In this document: positions 8,898 through 18,171 of the stretch, piece after piece | Layout of the letters: every line of letters begins with the position of its first letter | Numbering within the stretch: position 1 is the stretch's first letter | From: Chryseobacterium rhizoplanae | GTDB lineage: Bacteria; Bacteroidota; Bacteroidia; Flavobacteriales; Weeksellaceae | Reading direction: 5' to 3' | Assembly (NCBI RefSeq): GCF_900182655.1 | Contig: NZ_FXTC01000001.1 | Span: 1,132,358-1,196,357, forward strand | Length of the DNA: 64,000 nt | Made by a program: the position numbers and the translations under genes | Notes under the pieces: generated by a model | The model's input: only the letters and a program-made list of their open reading frames with translations | What the model was told of the DNA's origin: nothing | The model's database searches: none

Positions 8898-9782
8898 ATG
8901 AAGAGTCTTCAGTTTTCAGTCCCTGCTGACACCAACAAAAGTATCCGTATTCAGGAAGATATAATGCCCAATTTTTATCCTTACTTCCATCGGCATACGG
9001 AAACCCAGATCATGTGGATTCTTAAAGGACATGGAACACTGGCCATAGAACAAAATCTCTTTAATTTTGAGGCTGGTGATATTTTCTATCTGGGAGCTAA
9101 CCAATCACACGTCTTCCGGGGTAATTTTGATAAGGATGAAAAACAAAAAGTTCATTCCATCTCTATATTTTTTGATCCATATAAAAAGATCGCTGCATTT
9201 TTTGACTTACCGGAATTTGGAGAACTTAAAAATTTTATAGCCCATTCAGAAGTCGGTTTCCAGGTCGCCCCTAAATTAAAAATAAGTATCGGGGAAAACA
9301 TTGCAGCCTTACAAAAAACAGAAGGAGTAGAGCAGGTCATAGATTTTATCAGGATTTTAAACCATCTTATGCAAAACAGGCATCTGCATATTCCCTTATC
9401 TTCAGAAAAGAATCTGCCCAATCACATTTCAGATTATGATCAAAGAATTATAGATGCCCAAACCTTTATTAAGAAGAATTTTGCCCAGCAGAAACTCACC
9501 CTTGATCTGATTGCGAAAGAAGCTTGTATGACTCCACAGGCATTTTGCAGATCTTTTAAAAAACGTACCAGAATTACCTATATTCAATATCTTAATGAAT
9601 TACGAGTGCAGAGAGCCTGTAGATTATTAACCTCCAGCAGCATGTACAACATTTCTTCCGTTGCTTTTAACAGCGGGTTCACCAGTCTTACGAACTTTAA
9701 CCGGGTATTTAAATCCATCATGAAGTACTCTCCAAATGAATATCTGAAGCATTATAAAGAGGCTACTACAGACCACGAATAA
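8898..9782 (+). CDS. AraC family regulator, probably of the hydroxyproline operon
   Basis: 294 residues. An N-terminal cupin-like sensor domain (HRHTETQIMWILKGHG, GDIFYLGANQSHVF) is followed by a C-terminal double helix-turn-helix of AraC type (about 185-290) with CMTPQAFCRSFKKRT and VAFNSGFTSLTNFNRVFK. It ends 88 bases before the first catabolic gene on the same strand. The role as activator of hydroxyproline use is inferred from position; the ligand could be hydroxyproline or a pathway intermediate. Confidence 0.88.
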   Translation: MKSLQFSVPADTNKSIRIQEDIMPNFYPYFHRHTETQIMWILKGHGTLAIEQNLFNFEAGDIFYLGANQSHVFRGNFDKDEKQKVHSISIFFDPYKKIAAFFDLPEFGELKNFIAHSEVGFQVAPKLKISIGENIAALQKTEGVEQVIDFIRILNHLMQNRHLHIPLSSEKNLPNHISDYDQRIIDAQTFIKKNFAQQKLTLDLIAKEACMTPQAFCRSFKKRTRITYIQYLNELRVQRACRLLTSSSMYNISSVAFNSGFTSLTNFNRVFKSIMKYSPNEYLKHYKEATTDHE

Positions 9783-9845
9783 TCACATGTTAAAATACGG
9801 TTAGAATACATTAAAATATTAACATTTACCGTTATAAAATTCACT

Positions 9846-9853
9846 TAGTTTTG
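9846..9853 (+). promoter_or_regulatory. Possible -7 box of the hydroxyproline operon (TAGTTTTG)
   Basis: TAGTTTTG fits TAnnTTTG, 17 bases before the ATG at 9871. No TTG lies at the -33 distance, as might be expected for an activator-dependent promoter. That reading is inference. Confidence 0.4.
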
Positions 9854-9870
9854 AATAAATATTATTTGAT

Positions 9871-10794
9871 ATGAGTACAAAACTAAACTGGGAAGGTATT
9901 TATCCTGCTGTATTAACTCCTTTTACCAAAGAAGGTGAGATAGACTTTGAAATGTTTGCTCTCAATACAGAAACCCAGATTAAAGCAGGCGTTCATGGAA
10001 TTATCCTTGCAGGAACATTAGGGGAAGCCAGTGCACTGGAAACTGAAGAAAAATTTGAGTTGCTGAAATATGCAAAAAAGATAATACAGGGAAGAATTCC
10101 GGTTATTCTTAATCTTTCTGAAAATACAACCAAAAATGCGGTACAATTCGCTCAAAAAGCTAAGGAATGGGGTGCTGACGGACTTATGCTGCTTCCTCCT
10201 ATGCGGTATAAAGCAGACAGCCGTGAAGTGGTAGAATATTTTAAAGCAGTAGCAGCTGCTACAGATCTTCCTATCCTCATTTATAACAACCCTGTAGATT
10301 ACGGAATATACGTCACCCTAGAAATGTTTGAGGAGCTTATTGACTGTCCAACTATTCAGGCTGTTAAAGAATCTACAAGAGATCTCGCGAATGTAACCAG
10401 AATGATTAATCGTTTTGGAAAAAGAATAAAAATTCTTGGCGGGGTAGATACCATTTGCCTGGAAACCCTGATGCTTGGTGCAGATGGCCTTGTAGCCGGT
10501 CTTGTAGACGCTTTCCCTAATGAAACTATGGCAATGTACAACTCCGTTAAAGCAGGTAAATATGACAAAGCTGTAGCAATCTACAGATGGTTTATGCCAT
10601 TACTGGAACTTGATATTCACCCAAAGCTTATTCAGTACATCAAGCTGGCTGCTACAGCGGAAGGGATAAGCAGTCCTTATGTAAGAGCTCCGCGTCTTGA
10701 ACTTCATGGGGAGGAAGCTGAAAGAATTCAAAAAATTATTGAAGAAGGTATAGCCAACCGCCCGATACTATTAACTCCAGAAAAACAAATATGA
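9871..10794 (+). CDS. DHDPS-family 1-pyrroline-4-hydroxy-2-carboxylate deaminase
   Basis: A class I aldolase-fold protein of 307 residues. Schiff-base Lys166 in QAVKEST and Tyr138 in IYNNPVDYG are in the family positions, with AGTLGEASAL as the GxxGE loop. Because it sits between an AraC regulator and genes for a semialdehyde dehydrogenase, a hydroxyproline epimerase and a D-amino-acid oxidoreductase, the likely reaction is deamination of pyrroline-4-hydroxy-2-carboxylate to 2-oxoglutarate semialdehyde, not lysine synthesis. Its stop overlaps the next start (ATGA), so translation is coupled. Confidence 0.85.
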   Translation: MSTKLNWEGIYPAVLTPFTKEGEIDFEMFALNTETQIKAGVHGIILAGTLGEASALETEEKFELLKYAKKIIQGRIPVILNLSENTTKNAVQFAQKAKEWGADGLMLLPPMRYKADSREVVEYFKAVAAATDLPILIYNNPVDYGIYVTLEMFEELIDCPTIQAVKESTRDLANVTRMINRFGKRIKILGGVDTICLETLMLGADGLVAGLVDAFPNETMAMYNSVKAGKYDKAVAIYRWFMPLLELDIHPKLIQYIKLAATAEGISSPYVRAPRLELHGEEAERIQKIIEEGIANRPILLTPEKQI

Positions 10795-12281
10795 TTGAAG
10801 AAGCATCAAAAGAAAATATTGATAGGAGAATTCAGATGGCTGCCGATGCCTATCAGTTTCTTAAAAATACCACTGTAAAAGAACGGGCGGCTTTTATGAA
10901 CACAGTTGCTGATCAGATTGAAGCATTGGGAGAAGAACTTCTGACAACGGCCCATACTGAAACCTCACTGCCTTTAGCCAGACTTACCGGAGAAAAGGCA
11001 AGAACCGCAGGACAATGGAGAAGCTATGCAAAAGCTGTAGCCACAGGAATATATGCAGAACCGAGGATTGATCTTGCTCAGCCTGACAAGCAAAAAGGAG
11101 ACCTCAGAAAATACAATGTAGGCATAGGACCTGTGGTTGTTTTCGGGGCAAGTAATTTTCCCTTTGCTTTTTCTACAGCGGGTGGTGATACGGCGAGTGC
11201 CATTGGAGCAGGCTGTCCTGTTATTGTAAAAGCGCATCCGGCACACCCTAAGGTTTCTCAATTAATGGCTGATACCATAACAGCTGCTGTGAAAGAATTT
11301 GGATGGCCTGAAGGAATCTTTAGCCATATTACCGGAACATCCTATGATATCGGGGCTTATTTGGTTCAGCATCAAGAGATCCGAGCCGTTGCGTTTACAG
11401 GTTCATTTACCGGAGGAAAAGCTTTGTTCGATATGGCACACCATCGTAAAGATCCCATTCCCGTTTTTGCAGAAATGGGCAGCATCAATCCTGTATTTGC
11501 CCTGCCGGATTTGCTTGAAAACAGAGCAGAAGCGTTCGCTAAAGAATATCTTTCATCCTTAACATTAGGAGTGGGACAATTCTGTACCAATCCGGGAGTA
11601 TGCATTGCTCTTAAAGGAGAAGCTCTGGACCGTTTTATCGATACCCTGAAAAACGGAATTCAGGAAACGGTTCCCGCAAAGATGCTTCACAAAGGAATCT
11701 ATGAAAGTTTTGAAAAACATAAAACCATTGCAGCAGAACAGCCGGAAGTATATATTCTTGCAACAGCAGATACAGAAATTGATGAATGGCAGGGAGGTGC
11801 TATGGTAATAGAAACCAGCGCCCAAAACTTTATAAAAAATCCTGTGCTGAGTGAAGAGGTATTCGGACCTTTTGGGATCATTGTAACTTGTGAAACCCAG
11901 CAAGAAATGATGGAAATTGCTCAACAATTGAAAGGACAATTAACAATTACCATAGCTGCTACCGATGAAGATGCCCGGAATAACCTTACGCTGATCAATC
12001 TTCTGAAGGATAAATGTGGAAGATTACTATTCAACGGAATGCCTACAGGAGTAGAAGTTGTTTATGCCATGCACCATGGAGGCCCTTTTCCTTCCACTAC
12101 TGATTCCCGTTTTACCTCCGTAGGACCGGATGCTGTCAGGAGATTTATCCGTCCTGTTTCTTTCCAAAACTGGCCGGATGAATTTTTACCTGAAGAGCTG
12201 AAGAATGAAAATCCGTTACAGATCAGCAGAATAGTAGATGGAGAAGTCAATTCAGAATCATTAAAATTACAAACCACATGA
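10791..12281 (+). CDS. 2-oxoglutarate semialdehyde dehydrogenase
   Basis: An aldehyde dehydrogenase of 496 residues that would oxidise 2-oxoglutarate semialdehyde to 2-oxoglutarate with NAD(P)+. It has the cofactor stretch VVVFGASNFPFAFS, AFTGSFTGGK, catalytic Glu228 in VFAEMGSINP and catalytic Cys265 in GQFCTNPG. The EMGSINP form is typical of the ketoglutarate-semialdehyde group. It overlaps the genes on both sides by four bases (ATGA at each junction). It closes the hydroxyproline pathway into the TCA cycle. Confidence 0.9.
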   Translation: MIEEASKENIDRRIQMAADAYQFLKNTTVKERAAFMNTVADQIEALGEELLTTAHTETSLPLARLTGEKARTAGQWRSYAKAVATGIYAEPRIDLAQPDKQKGDLRKYNVGIGPVVVFGASNFPFAFSTAGGDTASAIGAGCPVIVKAHPAHPKVSQLMADTITAAVKEFGWPEGIFSHITGTSYDIGAYLVQHQEIRAVAFTGSFTGGKALFDMAHHRKDPIPVFAEMGSINPVFALPDLLENRAEAFAKEYLSSLTLGVGQFCTNPGVCIALKGEALDRFIDTLKNGIQETVPAKMLHKGIYESFEKHKTIAAEQPEVYILATADTEIDEWQGGAMVIETSAQNFIKNPVLSEEVFGPFGIIVTCETQQEMMEIAQQLKGQLTITIAATDEDARNNLTLINLLKDKCGRLLFNGMPTGVEVVYAMHHGGPFPSTTDSRFTSVGPDAVRRFIRPVSFQNWPDEFLPEELKNENPLQISRIVDGEVNSESLKLQTT

Positions 12282-13276
12282 ACAGAACATTCTTTTGTAT
12301 AGATTCACACACCTGTGGCTGCCCTGTACGTCTTGTAGCAGGAGGAGGTCCTATTCTAAAAGGAAAATCCATGATGGAACGTCGCCTTCATTTTATGAAA
12401 GAATACGACTGGATCCGGAAAGGGCTCATGTTTGAACCCCGTGGCCATGATATGATGAGTGGAAGTATTTTGTATCCGCCTTTTGACGAAGAAAACGATA
12501 TCGGAGTTTTATATATTGAAACCAGCGGATGTCTTCCCATGTGCGGGCACGGAACGATAGGTACAGTAACAATTGCCATAGAAGAAGGTCTTATTTTTCC
12601 TAAAATTCCCGGAAAACTGCGCCTTGAAACACCTGCAGGACTTATTCTTATTGATTATGTACAGGAAGGCAAAAAAGTAACTTCTGTAAAACTGACCAAC
12701 GTAAAATCCTTTCTGTATGCTGAAAATCTGGAAGTTGATTGTCCGGATCTCGGAGTAATAAAAGCGGATGTAGCTTATGGAGGGAACTTCTATGCGATTA
12801 TAGATCCTCAGGAAAATTTCAGAGATATTTCTGATTTTACAGCCAGCCAGCTTATTCATTATGGAAAGATTATCAGAAAATTACTCAATGACAAGTATGA
12901 ATTTATTCATCCTGAGAATGAACATATTACCGGATTAAGCCATATTCAATGGACAGGAAACCCTACAGATCCTGAAGCAAGCGGGCGAAATGCTGTTTTA
13001 GTGGGAGAGAATGCCTTGGACCGTTCACCATGTGGAACAGGTACCTCTGCAAGAATGGCTCAATGGTATGCTAAAGGAAAATTAAAAGAAGGCGAAGAGT
13101 TTATCCATGAAAGCTATATCGGATCCCAGTTTATCGGGAGAATTGAAGGAACGGCTACTGTTGGCGGAAAACCGGCAATTATCCCTTCAGTAGAAGGCTG
13201 GGCAAGAATCACCGGTTATAATCATATTATTATTGATGATGAAGATCCTTACTGGCAGGGATTTCAGGTTATGTAA
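12278..13276 (+). CDS. 4-hydroxyproline 2-epimerase (proline racemase family)
   Basis: Would interconvert trans-4-hydroxy-L-proline and cis-4-hydroxy-D-proline, the first step of the pathway. The 332-residue product has the opening IDSHTCGCPVRLVAGGGP and the two catalytic cysteines: Cys89 in MCGHGTIG and Cys252 in SPCGTGTSA. Retaining both cysteines separates epimerases and racemases from the trans-3-hydroxyproline dehydratases, which lack the second. Proline racemase activity is possible, but the operon context favours hydroxyproline. Confidence 0.9.
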   Translation: MNRTFFCIDSHTCGCPVRLVAGGGPILKGKSMMERRLHFMKEYDWIRKGLMFEPRGHDMMSGSILYPPFDEENDIGVLYIETSGCLPMCGHGTIGTVTIAIEEGLIFPKIPGKLRLETPAGLILIDYVQEGKKVTSVKLTNVKSFLYAENLEVDCPDLGVIKADVAYGGNFYAIIDPQENFRDISDFTASQLIHYGKIIRKLLNDKYEFIHPENEHITGLSHIQWTGNPTDPEASGRNAVLVGENALDRSPCGTGTSARMAQWYAKGKLKEGEEFIHESYIGSQFIGRIEGTATVGGKPAIIPSVEGWARITGYNHIIIDDEDPYWQGFQVM

Positions 13277-13284
13277 ACAAACAT

Positions 13285-14550
13285 ATGACACAGAATAAAG
13301 GAAAAGCACTCATTATTGGTGCAGGAATAGCAGGTTTAAGCTCCGCCTATTACCTTGTAGAGAAAGGCTGGAGTGTAGAAATTCTGGAACAGAACGATCT
13401 TTCCAACAATTGTTCTTATGGCAATGCAGGAATGATTGTACCCAGCCACTTTACTCCGTTAGCGGCACCAGGTGTTGTGGCACAAGGAATCCGCTGGATG
13501 TTTGATAGCAAAAGTCCGTTTTATGTAAAGCCTTCATTGAGTTCTGACCTGTTTTCCTGGGGGATAAAATTCTTAAAACACTCCAACCAAAAGCATGTGG
13601 ATCGCTCAGCAACAGCCATCAGAGACCTTAATCTGGCGAGCAGCATCCTCTACAACGAGATTGCCTCAAAGGATGAATTTGATTTTGAGCTTAATAAGAA
13701 TGGTATTTTAATGCTTTATAAAACAGAGAAAGTTGCAGAAGAAGAGATAGAGCTTGCGCACAAAGCAACCAAGATGGGTTTACCCGTTGATATTCTGGAT
13801 AAAAAAGATATTCAGGAACTCGAACCCAATGTTCAATTGGATGTTATCGGAGGGATCAATTATAAATGTGACGGCCATATGAATCCGATGAAACTGATGA
13901 AACAGATGATCTCTTATCTTAAAAAGAATGGTGTCACTTTTCATACTCATCACAAAGTAACCGGGTTTGAAAAATCAGGAAATAGGATTAAAGCCATAAT
14001 TGCCAATGATAAAAAGTTTACAGCAGACCGTTTCGTCATGACCGGAGGCTCATTTCTCCCTGAACTGGCTCAGAAGGCAGGAATCAAAATTCAGTTAATG
14101 CCCGGAAAAGGATATTCATTTATGCATAAACCGGAAAATCCTCTTAATACCTTAGAGCATGCAGCTTTATTACTTGAAGCCAGAGTTGCAGTAACTCCGA
14201 TGAATGGGCAGATCCGCTTCGGTGGAACGATGGAACTGGCTTCCCATCATGATACAATTAATATGAAAAGGGTAGAAGGGATCATCAGGTCTATTCCTCA
14301 ATATTTACCTGACTTTCAGATTGAAAAACCCAAAGAACCTGAAATCTGGTTCGGCTACAGACCCTGTGCTCCGGATGGGCTGCCTTATCTGGGACAGTCT
14401 TCCAAACTCAAAAACCTGATTATCGCAGGCGGCGGTGGTATGATGGGTTTAAGTTTAGGACCTATTTTTGGAAAAATAGTTTCAGAACTTGCCAATGACC
14501 AAAAGCCAACGGTTGAGATAAAGATATTCAACCCTGAAAGATTTAATTAA
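13285..14550 (+). CDS. FAD-dependent D-amino-acid (D-hydroxyproline) dehydrogenase
   Basis: A DadA-like oxidoreductase of 421 residues. The dinucleotide-binding motif IIGAGIAGLSSAYYL is at residues 10-24, with an acidic strand end (EILEQ) at about 35. A C-terminal FAD contact region reads IAGGGGMMGLSLGP. In this operon the expected substrate is cis-4-hydroxy-D-proline, oxidised to the pyrroline that the DHDPS-like enzyme deaminates. It starts eight bases after the epimerase. No transporter gene is present in the operon, so uptake must be encoded elsewhere. Confidence 0.88.
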   Translation: MTQNKGKALIIGAGIAGLSSAYYLVEKGWSVEILEQNDLSNNCSYGNAGMIVPSHFTPLAAPGVVAQGIRWMFDSKSPFYVKPSLSSDLFSWGIKFLKHSNQKHVDRSATAIRDLNLASSILYNEIASKDEFDFELNKNGILMLYKTEKVAEEEIELAHKATKMGLPVDILDKKDIQELEPNVQLDVIGGINYKCDGHMNPMKLMKQMISYLKKNGVTFHTHHKVTGFEKSGNRIKAIIANDKKFTADRFVMTGGSFLPELAQKAGIKIQLMPGKGYSFMHKPENPLNTLEHAALLLEARVAVTPMNGQIRFGGTMELASHHDTINMKRVEGIIRSIPQYLPDFQIEKPKEPEIWFGYRPCAPDGLPYLGQSSKLKNLIIAGGGGMMGLSLGPIFGKIVSELANDQKPTVEIKIFNPERFN

Positions 14551-14633
14551 AAAACATCACATAACACACACAAAATTATGCCTAAAACCATTTAAGTATT
14601 CAAATAATTTATTAACAACCAAATCCAAAAATC

Positions 14634-16781
14634 ATGAAAAAATTTAAATTACTACTACTTGCTTCCCTATTTCCAATAATAGGTTTTGCTCAGGAAAACA
14701 GACCTCATGAGTGTAAAGCAGATGAAATGATGAAAAAACATTTTGAACTGCATCCTGAATCTAAGGCTGAATATGAAAATTTTGAAAAATTCACCAAAGA
14801 TTTTGTAAAAAAAATGGAATCAAACAAAACTCCATTGAATAATAGGATCAACAATCCAACCTACATCATCCCTGTGGTTTTTCATGTGTATGGAGAATCT
14901 CAAAGTAATGTAAAAGTAAATTACCAAAAAGTAGTTGACTTACTGGAACAAATCAACTTAAATTTCAATGGAATTAACACGGATTCAAATACTGTGGATC
15001 CTGATTTCCAATCTATCAGATCAGCATTAAGCATTGAATTTCGATTAGCTAAAATTGATCCAACCGGAAAAGCAACAAGCGGAGTGGTATTTCATCCTTT
15101 CAAAGGTGGATATGGCAATGGAGGCGGGTATGATGCACAAATTGGTGCAGATGCATGGGATAATACAAAGTATATGAATGTGTATATACAAAATGATCTG
15201 TATGCTAATAAAGATTTATATCAATCAGGAGTTGCCTGGTATCCGGATTCATACATGACTTCAGTAAATACAGCCAGAGTTGTTTATAATGGACGTTATA
15301 TATTTAATGCTGCAGGAACAGTGGCTTCAAACGAGTTTTCCGATACATTTACTCACGAATTCGGGCATTGGTTAAATCTTCAACACACGTTTAATGTTCC
15401 ATGTTCAACTGCAAACCCAACTAATGATGGTGATGGAGTTGCTGACACCCCTGTAGAAAATACTTCTTCCGGATTAGGATGTTCAGCTGGAAACAATTGT
15501 CTTGGACAAAAAGTAAACGTTGAAAACTATATGGGATACAATGGTTCTTCCGGTTGTTATAAAATGTTTACCAATGGACAAGTTAACAGAATGCTGGCAG
15601 CATTAAACCATCCTTCGCGAATGAATTTATGGCAGCCTGCCAACTTAGCCGCAACCGGAGTTGCCAATACCCCGCCTAGATTAACCCTTAGCAACAGTAC
15701 ATTTACAGAGAACTTAAACAATAATGGAGGCGTATCATTAGATGGAACAGTAGCATCTGTCCCTACATCAACAATTACGCTAAAAGGAGCAACATTTGCC
15801 GTACCCAATGGAACAACTCTTACTGCAGGAACACATTTCACTTCTTCATTACCAGCAGGGCTAACAGCAGCTATAGCGGTTACAAGCCCTACTACTGCTA
15901 CACTTACCATAAATGGTGCGGCAACCAGCCATCCTAAAAGTCAGGTCCTGAATTCATCAATTACGTTTCTAAATCCGGCTATAACAGGAGGCGTAACTTC
16001 ATTAGGATCAACGACAGCTCTGGCATTAACTTTTTCTTACAAAGATCCCTATAAAATAGTTACAGGAACTCCTCTGGAAAGTTATGCCAACCCAACACCA
16101 ACAACAGTAACCACCAACTCCGGGGCAACCTGGAAATATTTCATCATTAACCCGGAGCTTAGTGATGATGCAGGGTATGGCGCCTGGTACTATGGAGCCA
16201 ATCAATTAAAATTGGAAACCTATTGGAAAGGATTAGTCTGCCAAACAGGAACACGAAATATCAGTTTAATTCCAGCCTGCACCACTATAACGAATGCAAA
16301 TAATATAGGGTACCCAATTGGGACTCCCGGACAACTTGACGTGTACACCCCTACATACACTAACTGGTCTGGCCAAACCGCTTATGTTGGTTTTAGAAAC
16401 CAATTCGAGGGCTACAATATTAACGGCTATTTCAAACTGACTGTTGGGGCCAATGGCTCAGGTTATTCTGTAACTGCGTTTGGATACAATACACAACCAA
16501 ATGGCAGTATTACAACACCTTGTGCATTACCATTATCCACTGCAGACGTTGATACAATAAACCCAGAAACTTCTATCTATCCAAATCCGGTTTCTGATGT
16601 ATTAAATATTAAAACAAAAGGGGAAATTAAGTCAATTTCTGTTTATGATATGTTTGGAAGAAAAATGAATGCTAAAGTTACGGGTGAGAAGGTTGATGTT
16701 AAACACTTCCTAAGCGGAACTTATGTAATTGATATTGAAACTTCTTTAGGGAAATCTTCCCAAAAATTCATTAAAAAATAG
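14634..16781 (+). CDS. T9SS-secreted M43 (pappalysin/cytophagalysin) metalloprotease
   Basis: A 715-residue exported zinc protease. A signal peptide covers residues 1-19. A proregion is followed by the catalytic domain with HEFGHWLNLQH at 241-251 (zinc ligands His241, His245, His251; catalytic Glu242; Asn where many metzincins have Gly) and a Met-turn near NYMGYN (Met300). A Thr/Ser-rich region and beta modules follow. The last ~70 residues (IYPNPVSDVLNI ... GTYVIDIET ... KFIKK) form a type A T9SS sorting domain. It follows the hydroxyproline operon by 83 bases and may supply peptides to it; that link is inference. Confidence 0.92.
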   Translation: MKKFKLLLLASLFPIIGFAQENRPHECKADEMMKKHFELHPESKAEYENFEKFTKDFVKKMESNKTPLNNRINNPTYIIPVVFHVYGESQSNVKVNYQKVVDLLEQINLNFNGINTDSNTVDPDFQSIRSALSIEFRLAKIDPTGKATSGVVFHPFKGGYGNGGGYDAQIGADAWDNTKYMNVYIQNDLYANKDLYQSGVAWYPDSYMTSVNTARVVYNGRYIFNAAGTVASNEFSDTFTHEFGHWLNLQHTFNVPCSTANPTNDGDGVADTPVENTSSGLGCSAGNNCLGQKVNVENYMGYNGSSGCYKMFTNGQVNRMLAALNHPSRMNLWQPANLAATGVANTPPRLTLSNSTFTENLNNNGGVSLDGTVASVPTSTITLKGATFAVPNGTTLTAGTHFTSSLPAGLTAAIAVTSPTTATLTINGAATSHPKSQVLNSSITFLNPAITGGVTSLGSTTALALTFSYKDPYKIVTGTPLESYANPTPTTVTTNSGATWKYFIINPELSDDAGYGAWYYGANQLKLETYWKGLVCQTGTRNISLIPACTTITNANNIGYPIGTPGQLDVYTPTYTNWSGQTAYVGFRNQFEGYNINGYFKLTVGANGSGYSVTAFGYNTQPNGSITTPCALPLSTADVDTINPETSIYPNPVSDVLNIKTKGEIKSISVYDMFGRKMNAKVTGEKVDVKHFLSGTYVIDIETSLGKSSQKFIKK

Positions 16782-16900
16782 GATCAAATGCTAACTGTCA
16801 GTTTGGAAACGAACAAGCTGCATTCTTGATATAAACTTTTTAAATAGCAAAACACTTTTCTCAGAAATATGAATAATAGCTTAGTATTCATATGCAGTTA

Positions 16901-16931
16901 ATTGGGCTTCATTGTAAGCCCAATTTTTTAT
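16901..16931 (+). terminator. Rho-independent terminator after the metalloprotease gene
   Basis: ATTGGGCTT (16901-16909) pairs with AAGCCCAAT (16916-16924) across a six-base loop, followed by a T-run. It lies inside the upstream extension of the next open frame, which is a reason to reject the TTG start at 16902. Confidence 0.85.
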
Positions 16932-16988
16932 TATATAGGTTCAGTTTCTGGTTTATTTGTGTACTTTTATTCTGTAATTACAATTCCA

Positions 16989-17480
16989 ATGCATTATAAA
17001 AACAACACCATCATCATCCGTGAATTTACACCTGAAGAATTTCCTTTGTTTTCCACTCTTTTTGAAAATGAGAATGTTACCCGCTATCTGCCTTACAAAA
17101 CTCCTGAAGAATATAAAGAAATGTTTGACAAAGCACTCTCAGACTATGAAACAGGACCATTCAGCAGATGGGGAATATTCGACACTCAGAATAACGGTTT
17201 TGTGGGAATGTGCCTGGCCAGAATCTTCCTTGATAATCCGGACCAGCTGGAAATAGGATATACTTTAGCAGAAAATTACTGGGGAAAAGGTCTTGGAACT
17301 GAGGTTTGCAAAGCCCTTGTTGAGTATTGTTTATCATTAAATCATCAGAAAGATATCGTTGCAGTAACCGATCTTGATAATATAGGTTCTCAGAAAGTTC
17401 TTCTGAACAACAACTTTAAAAGAATTGAAAACCTAAAACGGGAAGATAGGGAACTGGCTTACTTTATATTACAAAAATAG
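16989..17480 (+). CDS. GNAT family N-acetyltransferase (RimJ/RimL-like)
   Basis: 163 residues from ATG 16989. Begins NNTIIIREFTPEEF, then the GNAT core: WGIFDTQNNGFVGMC, LEIGYTLAENYWGKGLGTEV (the acetyl-CoA loop) and a C-terminal strand with NIGSQKVLLNNNFKRI. This is the layout of the RimJ/RimL group, which acetylates protein N-termini or small amines; the substrate cannot be predicted. The open frame extends to a TTG at 16902, but that stretch contains a terminator hairpin. Monocistronic. Confidence 0.85.
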   Translation: MHYKNNTIIIREFTPEEFPLFSTLFENENVTRYLPYKTPEEYKEMFDKALSDYETGPFSRWGIFDTQNNGFVGMCLARIFLDNPDQLEIGYTLAENYWGKGLGTEVCKALVEYCLSLNHQKDIVAVTDLDNIGSQKVLLNNNFKRIENLKREDRELAYFILQK

Positions 17481-17516
17481 TAACAGATCCTGATCCTTAG
17501 AACTGGAACTCACAAA

Positions 17517-17571
17517 TGCCCCTCCTTTGGAGGGGTGGCGAAAATTCAAAGAATTTTTGACGGGGTGGTTT
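17517..17571 (-). repeat. Dispersed palindromic repeat, family A, copy 2 (inverted)
   Basis: Reverse orientation of the element at 2061: GCCCCTCC/GGAGGGG hairpin, then GTGGC, the AAAATTCAAAGAATTTTT palindrome and GACGGGGTGG. Lies between the GNAT gene and the Rrf2 regulator. Confidence 0.85.
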
Positions 17572-17672
17572 CCAACATTCACTGTCAACGTCCCTTTTGT
17601 GAATGAATTACATCAAAGCCTTCCACAGAAAACATTTCATTTATCAGATATTTATCATAACTTGCAGAAATT

Positions 17673-18089
17673 ATGATGTCAAAACGTTGCAAATACGCGC
17701 TTAAAGCAATGGTCAGATTAGCAAGGAATTATAACCAGGGCTTTCTGCCAACCTCTGTTATTGCACAAGACGAGAACATCCCCAAAAAATTTCTTGAACA
17801 AATCCTTCTTGAACTTAAAAGAGCCAAACTTGTCAACAGTAAACAGGGTAAAGTAGGAGGGTATTATTTACTAAAATCGCCCGATGAAGTCTCATTAGCA
17901 GATATTTACCGCATTTTTGACGGCCCAATTGCATTAACCCCATGTGTCTCTTTAAACTTTTACGAAGCCTGTGATGATTGTGTGGATGAAGCAGTCTGTT
18001 ACCTGAGAAAAGAATTAATGATCGTTCGTGAAAAGACAAGAACAAGCATGATGGAGGCTACTCTGACTAAATTCATTACTAAAGAATAA
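17673..18089 (+). CDS. Rrf2 family regulator of the sulfur operon
   Basis: 138 residues with the Rrf2 winged helix (CKYALKAMVRLAR, IPKKFLEQILLELKRA, SKQGKVGGYYL). A Cys-containing region follows: PCVSLNFYEACDDCVDEAVC, with five nearby positions including Cys at its start, middle and end. Such cysteines hold an Fe-S cluster in IscR but are also present in CymR-type cysteine regulators. It sits 82 bases before cysH, so control of sulfate assimilation is a natural inference. A second Met follows immediately (17676). Confidence 0.88.
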   Translation: MMSKRCKYALKAMVRLARNYNQGFLPTSVIAQDENIPKKFLEQILLELKRAKLVNSKQGKVGGYYLLKSPDEVSLADIYRIFDGPIALTPCVSLNFYEACDDCVDEAVCYLRKELMIVREKTRTSMMEATLTKFITKE

Positions 18090-18115
18090 AAATTTTTTAT
18101 TTAAATTCTACTATT

Positions 18116-18148
18116 TTGATAGGAGTTATAGAATTTTATATATATTTG
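18116..18148 (+). promoter_or_regulatory. Promoter of the cys operon
   Basis: TTG at 18116-18118, then a 22-base spacer and TATATTTG at 18141-18148, both matching Bacteroidota -33 and -7 elements within normal spacing. Transcription would start near 18155, about 17 bases before cysH. Confidence 0.65.
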
Positions 18149-18171
18149 CAGGACTTAAATTTCAATTCAAA

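Noticed and set aside
16902..16988. TTG start for the GNAT gene
   Set aside because: The stretch contains the terminator of the preceding gene.
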